From the NCBI GenBank assembly GCA_020086605.1, contig JACBWW010000047.1:415995-479994 (forward strand): DNA of 64,000 nucleotides, in the 5' to 3' direction. The DNA is from Lanius collurio. Its lineage: Eukaryota > Chordata > Aves > Passeriformes > Laniidae. Shown here in pieces: positions 1 through 12,400 of the stretch (its first letter is position 1; every line of letters starts with the position of its first letter). A program made the position numbers and the translations under genes. Under the pieces are notes generated by a model, which made no database searches, was not told where the DNA came from, and saw only the letters and a program-made list of their open reading frames with translations.

Positions 1-3000
1 AATTTCACAGGGACTGACAAAAAAGATGCTGACCTTTGTTTTCTAATTTTAAGCTCCTCATTGATTCCTTCAAATAATGCCAGGGACAGGCTCATTAAAT
101 TTTTTCCATTCTGTGTGAGAAGAGGGTGTAAAACAAATTCCTCAGTTTATAAAGAGATTACATGAAAGTCAATATTTTCTCTTTGGTCAGATGGGTCAGT
201 TTTGGAATCAGTCGTTTGCTTTTACAAGTGAAAACCTTTAGAGGAATTTCTACCCCACCCAGCCAGCTAGCACAGGTTTGTTTAATGTTTGGAACCCTGC
301 CTGGTTCCAGCAGATAATATCCATATTTATTGACACAGAGCTCTTCTGTGAATGTGACCATAAACTCTTTGTGCTCTGCCATCTCCCCCTGCTCATGTGC
401 AGCAGGAAGCAGCTGACTGGCCTTTCCCTCCCACCACATCCTTTGGTATGAAGATGGTATCTCTGCAACCACTGCCTACACAAAAGGTGCCACAAGCAAA
501 CAGGTGTTTTCAGCAGGCAGGAAGGAAGGGAGAAAAACAAACCTGAGTCTGCAAGAGAGCAAGAAGGCTGTGACACACTTTCTAGCATCTTCCATGTTGA
601 ATTTTATCCCAGACCAGCAAATCCTGCCTGTCTCAGATCCAATGAAAAGGCTTTTGACTGCTTTAGAGAGCAGGACTAGACAGTTATGTTTAAAACAAAT
701 AATAACAAACTAAAGGGAGAGTCATTTAACAAAGTAAAGTTTGCCAGCAAGTTTTCCTGTGGATAAGTACACCGGTGTTTGCTAGCTTTGCAAAATTAGC
801 CAAAGGTCATACTGGCTTTTTCCCAAATTGCAGACAAACCTTTGAGTGCACCAAAGACTTCAGTTGCTGCTGCAGCACCAGAGCATTCTGCTTATGTCCT
901 TTAATGTTTATGTAACCTTAAGCCTCGAGCCAATGAAAAAGGGGTTATATTTTTTTCTAAAAATGTCAGCCCATATGTAAAAAAAAAAAGCAAACAAAAA
1001 AAGCTCAGCCCTTCCCCACAAAAGACCAATTCAAAAACTTCTAAAATTAAGATCTTTAAAACCTGTATCTTGTTTTGACATGTTAAATAAATAATTCCTA
1101 GATTTTTGTTTGAACTGACTTCCCGTTGGTGCTTACACTAATATTTAAAATTACTCACACAGTTTCATTAACCTTGGTATATTTGCTTCAAAACCTATAC
1201 AAATGCTCATACATGTTTAGATACTGTCTGAACAGAGGGGCATCTATATGTTGTAAGAGAAGAAGGGTAAGAATGATTTTTAAAACAAAACAAAAAAGCT
1301 CAGATGTATTTCCCTTTTTTCCCCCATCTTATGACTAAAGTAACTTTCAAATTATACTTCCTAGTTCATGAAAAACTAGCCAGATCTACTTTGATTCACC
1401 ATTGGAATTCACACAGTTGAAACTAATTAGAGCTAATTAAAGAAACCTGCCAAGCAAAGGCTTAAAGGAGAGCACCCAGTTTGGCAGGAAGGTGAAAAAA
1501 GCATATATAGTCTCTACTAAAAGTACCACCTTTATACATGGCCTTGGAGTTAAATAAACTTGGGCTTTAAATTCACAGCAAACACACCAAGTAGTCCTGA
1601 GGCACTGAAATCCCCCAGAGAACAGCACTGCCTATTTCCAACTGCAAGCTTTAATCACAGAATCACCACCTGCTTGTTTAAGCTCCCCCTGATGCTTAAA
1701 CACTTCCCTTCTGTCCTTGCCACAAGCAAAGTCTCTGCTGCCTCAGCACCAATCTCAGTGCCTAGGGATGAGCACACCTCAAACTGCCAAGCAGGGAAAG
1801 TACAAGTAAATCTGTGCAACACAACTAACCAGAGATGGTTGTACAAAAAATACATCAGTAAATTCAAAGAGACAACTGTCAGCAGGTCATATTTGAGACA
1901 AGGAGTAGGAAATTATGGTTTCTATATGATTCCCTGATCCTTCATTTCAGAGCTTTTGTCAGTGTACTTCTGAGCAAGCTTCCTGTAGCAAAGCTCTTCC
2001 ACTCCTGAGGCATTGGGTAAAATCCTTCTGCTTGCTAAGTCTGCATTGACAACAGCTGTGCCCTGTCAGCCTGTCTCTCCTCAAGGTTAATTCTGCCACC
2101 AAATTTCTCTAGCAAATTGAGTAATACTTGTGGTCATTGTCACATAAGAAATGGCATTTCTGACTTTGTGTCAGTCTCCCAGAAAGAATGAAAGGCAGGG
2201 ACAGAAACCAGAAAAAATGTTTTAAAGAAAAGAAAATATGTGTGCAACATGGGCCACAAACCCAACTATGTTAGCATTCAAACTGCTTTAAGTTCTGATT
2301 AAATCTTGGACAAGATGATTTAAAATAAAAGGAGGAAGTTGATGTTTCAAGCCACTACCTTGGCTTTTTCATGAGACATCAGTATTTCAAAAGTAAGAAA
2401 ATTAAGTTGGGTTCTTCAACCAAAAAAAAGCTGAATTTGCCAGAGGGGTAAAAAACTTCATTTTGGCAACATTTTCCCCCCACTTATATAACAAGATTCA
2501 ACTACCAGCTTTCTAAATTAATTTCTCTTGGTTAATATATTTTTCAGTATTATTGTTCCAGTTCTCCAAGGAATACTCACAAGACTCCTACTTCTGTTTA
2601 TGTTCAGAGGCACTACCAGGATGTGAGAACTGTGTGCAGAATTACTAATTTGGGTTTTGGCTGGTTTTTTTTTTTTTTCATAGTTTGTCTAAACAAACTA
2701 CTTCTTTTGTATATATATATATATATGCCAATCTTCTACGCCCTCACCTGCAACTGGGTTGTTGTAAGGGGAGACAGGAAATCAGTGTGTGAGATCTGTC
2801 AAACTCCCTCAGATCTCCTACATCTGTCTCCTCTCTAGGCCTGCATCTCAGAGCTGAAGGTCTCAGGGCACAGGGAAGGGGCTGCAGCATTGAAGTGCAG
2901 CTGCAGAGGTGCTGCTGGACAGGACCCCATTTGTGACAAGCCCACCAGAAGCTCCAATCTGCTTTTGCAGCGTGATGTCCCAAGTCTTTCTGTATTACTT

Positions 3001-5400
3001 GAGACACTTACAAGCTTGTACTGTGCAGTGTTACTCAGCAAGGAAGTGCCCTGTGAGAGGAGAGGGAAAAAACCCAAACCAGTTCTGTTCTAAAAGTATG
3101 GTAACATATTCTTTTTGAAGCTTGAAAAGTCAGTCTGGGTTTGTTGCATACCTTTGTATTTTCTCAAGTTCTCAGCACTCTTGCAGTGCTGGCTGCCCTG
3201 CTCTGCTGTTCCAGCTTCCCTGCAGCACAGAAAGTCGCTCCACAGGCTTTATAGGGAAACACACCCCTCAGCTTTTTACATGGCAAATGCCTGATCTAAT
3301 AATTTTTGGTTTGGGTTTCTGAACCCATGTTATAGAAAGTCCTATTTTCTCTCTTTCAAATACTGATGTGCTCGCAGTTCTTGCACAAAAAGGTATGGTT
3401 AAAACTTCAGAGAAGAAGCCTAAATGCAAGCTACAATGTACAACTACAGGGAAAATATTCTAGATGCAAGCAGGCTTTTCAATTCATTGCAAGAAAGCCA
3501 CAAGACTGACTGGGAAGGTTCTAACCTAACTCAAACTACAAATGAGACTCATTTGTTAGCAGGATATGTTAGCAGAGTGCTGGCAGGCCTGCTAATGGCC
3601 CCTTCTGGATTTAAAATGAACAGATACATGTTACAGTGGGTAACAGCTGGAGGGGAGGAGAACCCACTAACAGAGACCTATTTATTGGTACACCTTAGCT
3701 GGGTGAGTTTCTGGAAAGTCACTGTGTAGCATCAGTATGCCATTTTATTAGAGTTCTTGCTTTTTTTTAAGGAGATTTTACATTATTTGAATTTTACTCA
3801 GAAAAGCTAACAAACCCCTATATTCAATTTATTACTGAGCACAACTTCCTCTGAATAAACTCTGATGAAAAAAGAAAACTTAATTTTTAATTTTTTTTTC
3901 ACTCAGTGGATCTATTCCTAGAGCAAACAGCAATACAAATCAGTCATGTCTGGTAATCAACAGTGCTATTGTGGTAGATGTCTAACAACCAATGTCATAA
4001 TCAGATCAGTATTTTATTTGCTGTGCTAAATTTTTTAGATTGAAGGGCCCTGCTTCAAGGTAAAAATCATTCAAATCAATGTACAAATGGTCTGGTGCAA
4101 CAGTTTGGTATGTAACCTCATAATCACTTTATAACAGTCCCTAAAACTTGATGTAAGCTAGTGACTTTAGGGTTCTATGGTTTGTATTCTAGTGATGGAT
4201 TCAGTAAGACATATGGGAAAAAATGAGGGAGGGATTATGTTATTTTTTTTCCACTAAAATAAACACTAAACAGAGAAAAATATCTTGGAGGAGATACGAA
4301 ATTAGAAATTCTGTCAGTGAGACATGAAAGTGGGAAAATAAAAGAGTAATTGGAAAAGTTTAGAAAAGATTCAGCATCACATACCAAAAAATTGGTGCAG
4401 TGTAACACACACAGCTGATGTGGTCTTAAGTCATGAAAGTGTTTGAGAGGTATACATGTCTTTGTTTGCCACAGCATCTGCATTATCATGAACATTTATC
4501 ATATCTAGAAAACTTTACTCTGGTTTTCTTTTGCACTGTGACTTCAATTAAATGCTTACGTGGGTTTTGGACTCTACAGATAACTTTTGTTTGGTTGCTA
4601 AAGCAACACGTAATCCTTTGCATGTCACCAATCAAATAATCACGTAACTGTGGAAGGCTTTTGGGGTGGATAACCATGGGGTATGGCTTGGACTTCAGAC
4701 AGGACTAGGGCAGGACAAGACTGTGGCTCTGCCAGGCCATACTTAAGGTAGTAGTGGCGTAAATCATCCAGTTTAACAAAGGAGCATCCTCAGAAACAAA
4801 TATGTTTGTTCAATTCAGTAATATAAGAGTCTAAATGAAAAATGTGTGCCTCCTTAGAGGGAAGGTCGGTTTGCTTCTAGATACACATTCTAGATACATA
4901 GCAGGCTGCTTCTAGAAGCCTGCTATAGAAACACTAGTTATTTTTGGAGGAAAATGTCATGAAAATTGTATGCAAATTTCTCCAAGAGAAAAATGAAACA
5001 GCCTAAAACTTATCTGAAACATTCCTGTAACTGCACTTCAGCCTTTGAGTGTGCTTTCTATAAATAACCATTACAAAACATGCTGGTCTATTTTAAAATA
5101 TGATTTGTTGTGAAAGATTCTACTATATTGTAGCTCTTACGTTATAAACCAAAATGTCCTCTGATCCTCGGATTTGAGCTAGCAAGGGGTTTGAATTACA
5201 TAAGGTTTGGTTTGGGGGCTTTATTTAGCTCCGTAGTTGTTGTCTAGCAATGAAGTGTGTCGTGACGAGGGGCTTCACCTCGGCAGACATTTATCGCCTC
5301 AACAGGCTCTGGTGGCAGGAACAAGCCTGACAGGAGTTTCTGGAGTTAAATAAACGGGGGTTAATGCGCATCCCTCCAAAGGTACCTCGATAGGAAGGTA
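1..5400. other. intergenic region upstream of SLC39A10
   Basis: AT-rich sequence with only short, unsupported open frames on either strand. It contains a short (TA)n tract near 2710-2725, homopolymer A/T runs, and a small inverted repeat at 4898-4926. No exon with splice sites and no recognisable protein similarity was found. Composition changes abruptly to the CpG island at about 5.4 kb. Confidence 0.7.
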
Positions 5401-5679
5401 CGAAATACCCCCTTGTTGCTGACGGACCCTCTTCCCAGGCGGCTGCAGAGGCGGCAGCTCAGCCGCGGCCGCCCCGAGCCGCCCAGCCCCGGCTCCCTCG
5501 GCCGGGACACGGCCGGCGGCCGCTCTCCCCCGGGGCTCCCTCCGGCGCTGTCCGGGCGGAGCGGCCATGGCCGGGCCGTGCGCGGAGCCGCCGCAATGAG
5601 GGGCGGGCAGGCCGCTACGCCACTTTCGTAGCGCCGGAGGAAATGGCTGCGCATTGGGCAGCGCGGGCTGCGGGGCCGC

Positions 5680-5686
5680 GTGTGCA
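5680..5686 (-). promoter_or_regulatory. candidate metal-response element core
   Basis: GTGTGCA reads on the minus strand as a match to the MTF-1 core TGCRCNC. It is short and could occur by chance in GC-rich DNA. It is listed because ZIP10 transcription is known to be repressed through MTF-1 in mouse and zebrafish. Confidence 0.3.
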
Positions 5687-5787
5687 GGGCGAGCGCGGCG
5701 TAGCCGGGTCTGTGAATAGCGCCGGCGGAGCGGCAGGAGGAGGAGGAGGAGGCGCCGCGGCGGTTTGGTACCGAGCGGAGAGGGAGA

Positions 5788-5794
5788 TGCACAC
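5788..5794 (+). promoter_or_regulatory. candidate metal-response element core
   Basis: TGCACAC matches the MTF-1 core TGCRCNC and sits about 20 bases upstream of a TATA-like box. This placement next to a possible core promoter makes it somewhat more credible than a random match. Confidence 0.35.
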
Positions 5795-5813
5795 GGCACT
5801 CGAGTGAGGTAGC

Positions 5814-5820
5814 TATAAAA
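5814..5820 (+). promoter_or_regulatory. TATA-like box
   Basis: TATAAAA within the CpG island. Initiation would be expected about 30 bases downstream, near 5845. TATA boxes are uncommon in CpG-island promoters, so this may serve only one of several start sites or be incidental. Confidence 0.35.
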
Positions 5821-6026
5821 CCCCATTTGTTTACATGCCCTCCCCCACAGCCGCCCGGCGCCGCGGAGCGGGTGGCGGCCGGCCCGGGCCGTGCCGGGGC
5901 GGGGGGGCGGCGGTGCGGGCGAGGAGCCGCAGCGGGGACCGACCGGCGGTAGCGGACAGCAGCTCGCCCGCGATGCGGAGCGGCGAGAGGGGCGCGCGGC
6001 GGCACGGCCGCCTCATCACGTGGCGG

Positions 6027-6336
6027 NNNNNNNNNNNNNNNNNNNNNNNNNNNNNNNNNNNNNNNNNNNNNNNNNNNNNNNNNNNNNNNNNNNNNNNNNN
6101 NNNNNNNNNNNNNNNNNNNNNNNNNNNNNNNNNNNNNNNNNNNNNNNNNNNNNNNNNNNNNNNNNNNNNNNNNNNNNNNNNNNNNNNNNNNNNNNNNNNN
6201 NNNNNNNNNNNNNNNNNNNNNNNNNNNNNNNNNNNNNNNNNNNNNNNNNNNNNNNNNNNNNNNNNNNNNNNNNNNNNNNNNNNNNNNNNNNNNNNNNNNN
6301 NNNNNNNNNNNNNNNNNNNNNNNNNNNNNNNNNNNN
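6027..6336. other. assembly gap (310 N)
   Basis: A run of N inside the CpG island. Open frames that span it are artefacts. The true transcription start or part of the first exon may lie in this gap. Confidence 1.
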
Positions 6337-6488
6337 CACACCTAGTGTCCCGCCTGGAGAGGGGGGCGGCGGGCGGGGGGGCCGCGCCTGGGCTCCCCCC
6401 GAGGCGGCGGAGCACGAGGCGCCGCCGCGGTCCTGGCGCATCCCCCCACCCCCTTTCTTCCTCTGCTCGTGAGGCGACCATGCGGCAG
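6337..6488 (+). other. SLC39A10: probable 3' part of the non-coding first exon of SLC39A10
   Basis: GCAG|GTAAAT at 6485-6494 is the best splice donor in the island on the plus strand. Joining it to the acceptor at 19417-19418 would give a 5' UTR with nine further bases before the ATG. The 5' end of the exon is unknown and may lie in the N gap, so the start given is only where sequence resumes. A short ATG (6480-6482) just before the donor is probably untranslated leader. Confidence 0.45.
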
Positions 6489-9400
6489 GTAAATCCTCCC
6501 CGCCCCCGCTGCCGGAACGGGGGGCCCGGGACGTGGCGGCGGCGCTGCGGCTGCCCGGGCTGCTCGGGCGGAGAGAGAAAGGGGGGCGGCGAGGCGCGGC
6601 GGGGGTCGGGGGGCGCGGCGGGACCCAGCGGCCCGGCGGGTTCGAGCCGCACGGAGCTGCCCGCCGGCCGCTCTCCCGCTTCCCTCTCGCAGCCTTCCTG
6701 CCCGGAGCGCGGTTTGGGGCGCGCCCGGCCCTGCCGAGCTCCGTCGCTCTCGGTGCGGCCACGTGGAGGCCGCGGGTGGAAGGTGGCGGCCCTGCCCGCC
6801 CGGCGTGGGCGCTGCGGGGCGTGCTGGGTCCGCCCGGGACCCCCGCAGGAATTGGCGGAATTTGGGGGTAGCACCGAGGCGGTGGGTGATGAACAAGCCT
6901 TTAAGTCTTGTGGAGCTTAGGGTTGGGATTTATCGTGAGCAGTCATTCGGGCTGTAACGTAACCTGCACGTACCTTTAAACAAGGGTAAGAGTGGAAGGG
7001 GTCAGGAGGCTTTATCGCTGCACTGTACGGACATAGCAATGATGAGCGAAAAGAATTGATTTTCTGTTCTCAGCCGTCTCTGCTGCTTGTGCTGCATCCT
7101 TTGGAAATACACACTAAACGTTGAAACTGTGGAATAAAACTGCTCTTTAAAATCTCTAGCTATCTTTGTCGTTTTTGGGCCTCTCTGTAGAAGTGTTCAT
7201 GCCTGCTATCTCTTGAAACTGAGCAAGAGTTGCTGAGTACAAATACTTCTGTTTTCTAGCACTCCTAACGCTGTATGTGTGTAAGTAGCAATCATAATGT
7301 GTTTTTTTTATTAAGGTAGGATTTTGTACCGTAACACCAAGGGAGCCTGTGATAACCTCGAGCCTGATACAGAACTGAGAAATGCACACTGGAAGACCTG
7401 GTTAGTTTTCAGAGGAGCGGAAGCAGTTGTCATCTAGTTAACGAAAGTAATTCCTGGCATGTTCCAGCGGGTATGTTCTTGTATCCCCTTGGGTTGTAGT
7501 AACTGACACAATGACATAAGAATAGGAAACTATTTCTGTATTTAAAAAAACCCATGAGGTTTTTAAAATTCGGTTTTAACAGAGTATGCACTGTGATTTC
7601 CTGCAGTGAATAACGTGCTTTGCCTGAGATGCGTAGGGAGATAGAAATTTGGTGTGGGCTGGTCTGAGGCATGCTGTGCAACTGCAAAGTGAGATACTAA
7701 TGGTTACTATGTAGGCTAATAGTCTGGCACAATAATGTGAGAAAATAAATTGAAAAAGCTCTGTGATTCCCAACAGCATTGACCAGTGTCACTATAGGCT
7801 TCACCAGCTACATTCCTGTGCTAAATTAATGGTTAAAATAGAATTTTTGGTGGTGTCCTGCAGTACTTGTATTTTTAATTGATTTTAACTCATACTTACC
7901 TATTTCTAAAGAATAGGGCCTAAATATATAGATAGGCTGTGAATTAACTGTATAATTTTGGTGAGATTAATAATGGCAGTTCCATATGGGCATTACATGA
8001 GTGTCCATGGGTGGGTGTAGAGGGGTTATATATACATAGTTCCCTATCTGGAATAGGCAATATGGCTGGAGAGTGGCTACGTAAAAAAAATTCTCCAAAA
8101 CAATGAGCTTTGTTTCAGTTAATATTTGCATAGATCTTTGTGCTTTCCAGGCTGGCTTACATAAAACCCAGGTATTAAGTTTGCAGCATATATCCAGTCA
8201 GTCATAAAATGTGCAATTACAGCAGAGTTGTTGGTTTAAAGTTACTCAAATATGCTCACAGGATTTGTCTTCACGGATGTTTATCCCACTGCAGGACAAT
8301 AATTTAATGAAATTGAATCAGGGTGATGCAGACATGTTCTAGAAAGTTTACTTGGCATGAAAAAGTACATGCTTAACATCATTAGATGGTGTGAGAGAAA
8401 TACATACATGTGGCAAAATTAATATATCCAACTTGGCACAGGTTTCCTTCATGGTCTTCACTAAGTAAGTCAGGCAACTGTTTACTCTTTCTATTCATAA
8501 TACATTTTCTGCAAAGCAATGGCTGATTCAAGTCTGAAGAGACTTTTTAAGTAGTGCCCACATGGACTTCAAGCTTGTGTGTACAGTCCTAAAGGAAGTG
8601 TGTTTGGACTTGTTTGCCTTGGCTGTCCAGTTTCAATGTTGTTTGATCGTGGTTGTGCCTATTGTAAGGACTTGCTCCTGTTTCTGTCTCTGCTTTTACA
8701 GAAGTGGAAGTTTGTTTTGAATCTATGATGGGCACTTGATAAATCAGCAGTAAAGTAAATCAATTTGAGAACATTTACATGTTTTCATCAGATGGAATTG
8801 CTGATTAAAATTACACAAGCTACTTAAAAGCTAACCTCCATGAAAGTTTTTCTGCAAGATAAGATTTGGTTTGTACTGTAGTGAAACTTGGTAGAAGAAT
8901 GGTGGTATCTGTACAAACTGCTGGACAGTAGGAGGGATGGACAGACATAACTGCATGTGTCAGCAATGGAAATGATACCAGAACGAGAAAATCTCATTCC
9001 ATTTTCTTCTCAGTTCGACAGTTAGCTGCCAGAACACTTGCTATTTCATAGCATGTTATTTTATAGCATGTTTTGAGGGTTGTCAAATGTACCTTGACTT
9101 TCTGTAACACATTTAAAAATGTCAGTAGAAGTTTCAGAGAAGGCAAGTTTAATGGCAGTTCTGTTCCTTGGGCAGGTATGCTTTTCACACGATTGAGCGT
9201 TATTTAAGTGCAGGGTGAGTTCTGTGAATACTGACAATTTGTGCCTTTGGGGAAGCAATTTCTATTCTAATGTGAGGAAAATCAGTATAACTTCCTGGTT
9301 TTCTGTGGGAATCCAACTTAATTTAGAGAGCAGTTATTTAAAACAGTTTTATCACATGAAAAGTATCATCTTTGGGGCTGGGCTACTGAAATTACCTTAA

Positions 9401-12400
9401 ATGAAACTAGTAATTTAATCTTGCTGATAAAGGCCTGAACTAACACTTGATGCAGAAAGAATTTAGATGGCTCTTAAATAATTTTTAATTACAGCTGAGA
9501 TACTACTTGAAGTACACCTAATAAGGAAATGTGTACTAATTAGGTAAAGCTAGTAAAACCGGGGTTTTTTTAAATTTCAAAAACTGATTGAAATGCTGGA
9601 AACCATGTCCTGCCACGGTGTAACCTCCTAAAGGAAAGAAAGGTATGTGCTGTGTCAGTCTACCCATTCATAGTGTTTTAAGTGCTATTGAATCAGTGCC
9701 ATCCCTCCAGGCTTTTTGGATGTAATAAAAATCCGAGGACTAAAGTAGTTGAAAAATGGTTGTTTGAAGTCACTTCTGTTACCTCTTTTGATAGTCCAGG
9801 TTTTAGTCTGGACAGGTTTTAGTACCCAGAAAGCTGGAAAGCAGCATGAAAGACTTGGAAGATGATGGTTTGCTGATTGGAGTCTCAAAAGCTTCTGAGA
9901 AGAAGGGGATGTTGGAGTTACATGTAGGGTGTTGTACCCATGCTGGGGGACATGATTCATTAGACTGGAAATGGTCTCATCTTTTATCACATTGTGCTGC
10001 CTCATCTTCTCCCTTTCCATTTCCTGGCTGCTTTTCTGTTGCTGCAGAGGAGGAATGACTCAGCTGCTGTCTTTTCTCTCCCAGCTGTCAGTGACCCAGG
10101 AGCTTCATTCTCATCTGGCTGTCACCTTTCTGTAGCATCATAAAGTTTGTGAGAGAAACCTGCCCCTCTTTTTGTTCTGTGTTAACAGTCACATCAGCAT
10201 TAAAGTAGCATGTCTATACAGAATGTGGACTATTAACAGAGGAGTTAAAACTCCAGAGAGAGAGAGAGTTTCTGGACTGTTAAGAGGTACAGAAAGTTGT
10301 ATAAGCATTCAGTGTGGTGCTTAAGTGATAACGAGACAGAGTTCTGAAGTTACTGAGGTAGCTAAACCAGTCTAAGTTTGGGAGCCAGTCTGTGTAATAC
10401 TGGAAGGTGATGTATAACTGATCATGTCTGAAAGTCATCAATCTAAGTCATAGTTGATTAGATTAAGATAAAATGCATATGTGAGATAAAATGCTCTTCA
10501 CCTTAAGAATTTATGAGAGAAGTTTTATGCAGAATTTGTATAAAATTCTAAATATAACCAAGAGAGACTTTGTGCAGTGTTTATGCATGTAGGCTATAAA
10601 TGCTTTAGAAATAGTTTCTAATCACAGTTCCTAGTAAAGACCACTGTAGTACAACATGAATTCCAGACAGGTGTTGTCATAATAGTTTATGTATAAAGGT
10701 AGAGATCTCAAGATGACCTGATCTGTACCACATCAATAAATTGCTCTTTAGGGTGATGATTATTTATGGACAAAAATAATACATTGAATTCTCAAGGATA
10801 ACTGTAAATGATAAATTATTTACAGCTGGTGATACCTATAAATAGTTCCTCTTTAACTCAGCTAATTGCTGATAATAACATGCAACCATACTGAGATTGG
10901 AGTATCAAAGAAATACAAAGGAAAAATATATATAATCTTGCAGGTAGCCTCTTTCAGTAGGCATTGTTCAACATGATTTTTTTTGAGTAATGTCTTTGTT
11001 AATATTGTTTTGTATTTTAAACAGGATTGAGTAGCACTGCATCCCATCTAGGATTGTTGATGACAGCCATATGTCACTTGTACAGCTGGCAGTTCAATTC
11101 ATCTTGCAAATTAACTCATAATGCCACAAGTGAGTGTTCCTGCAAGGGGGAGTAGTGAGCCAGGTGTGCCTCTCAGTCCTGCTTTGCCACTGCAGGCACT
11201 GCTTCATTCATATCATATACAGAGCAGTCCAGAAAAGGTTGTTCTCTGTGTTTCATGGGATGGTTACATTACTTCTCCAGACTCTGCAACTCCTGTTATC
11301 CCTTCCTGTCAGGGAAGGCCTCTTTCCATCCGGGCTCCGCTCCCTTGACAAGTTGTCTCATTTAAATGCACACAGTATCACACAGGATATATATTGGCTG
11401 GTGCTGTTTGCAGAATATAGAAGCATTTTTTTGTGCTGACCTGAACATCAGTCTCTAGAAGACAGAGTCTCAGCCTAAAAGTACAGTTTTAAATTGTACT
11501 AGCATACATTAAAACTTAAGAAGTACTACTTGGCTGCAGTCCAAATGATGTGGTTGCCTTGCCATACTAAGTTTTTATGCTAAGTATAAAATGCTCCTCC
11601 TTATTTGATGTCTGATACAATACATAAACAGGATAGATTTCCGTCCTTGCTGTTCTGAACTATGTTTTGAGGCAATTGTCCAGCAGAGGCATTGCATTGT
11701 AGTAACAGGGCCCACTTGCTCCCAGACCATACATTCAGTAAATAAATACACAGTAGCTGCAGCAGGATGTATATACAAAATTTTGCTTTTCATTGTAGTA
11801 TGTCCATAGCTAGATATTTTTTCCCTGAGTTGCTGTCTTTGTACTCCTGACAAGAGATTGAGTTTTGTAAAGTGTGTAGTCTTAAATTTAGGCATCTGTA
11901 TCTTGCAGAGTGCGATACAGAGTCCCAGAAATTTGGTTTTGGTGGTGGTTATACTAGCTTTGGCTATGTATGTTGTGTAGTAGGGAGAGGAATGTGAGGA
12001 GTGAGTGTTAAAAGAACAGATGAAGATGAGATCCTTTAATGAGAATGCAGCAAGTATTGCAAATTATTATTCTGTTGTATCGAACTTTGTGCTTCAAATT
12101 ATTTGGCAGTAAACAGTTACATGAGCAATGTAAAATACTTAACCTAATCTTTGAAGACCATGTTTTGCCTTGTATTGTACTGTTGTTGAGTTCTTAAAAT
12201 AGGAATAAAAAAGGCAAATAATCACTTACTCATGGAAAATTCTGAGAGTTTCCATAAATAAATTAATTTACTGGAATTTTTCTCCATTAGTGTAGCTTAA
12301 TTGTTAACAGTAAATTGGCAAAGCAAAGGATTAGTTATATTTTATAAACAAAATACTCTCAAAGTGAAGCATCTAGAGGAGTGCATTGTTCTTCACATAA

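Larger units (their letters stand above)
5405..6890 (+). promoter_or_regulatory. SLC39A10: CpG island promoter of SLC39A10
   Basis: Very GC- and CpG-rich block, in sharp contrast to AT-rich flanks, lying 12.5 kb upstream of the first coding exon on the same strand. Such islands mark vertebrate gene starts, and human SLC39A10 also begins with non-coding sequence ahead of a large first intron. Visible elements are a TATAAAA at 5814-5820, an E-box CACGTG at 6017-6022 and two metal-response-element cores. Six-frame translation gives long arginine/proline/alanine-rich open frames on both strands; these are by-products of the base composition, not genes. Divergent non-coding transcription is possible but cannot be seen from sequence. 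Confidence 0.85.

Noticed and set aside
5361..6920. Long open frames on both strands across the CpG island
   Set aside because: They run through the N gap, are Arg/Pro/Ala-rich in all frames, and reflect GC-rich composition rather than coding.
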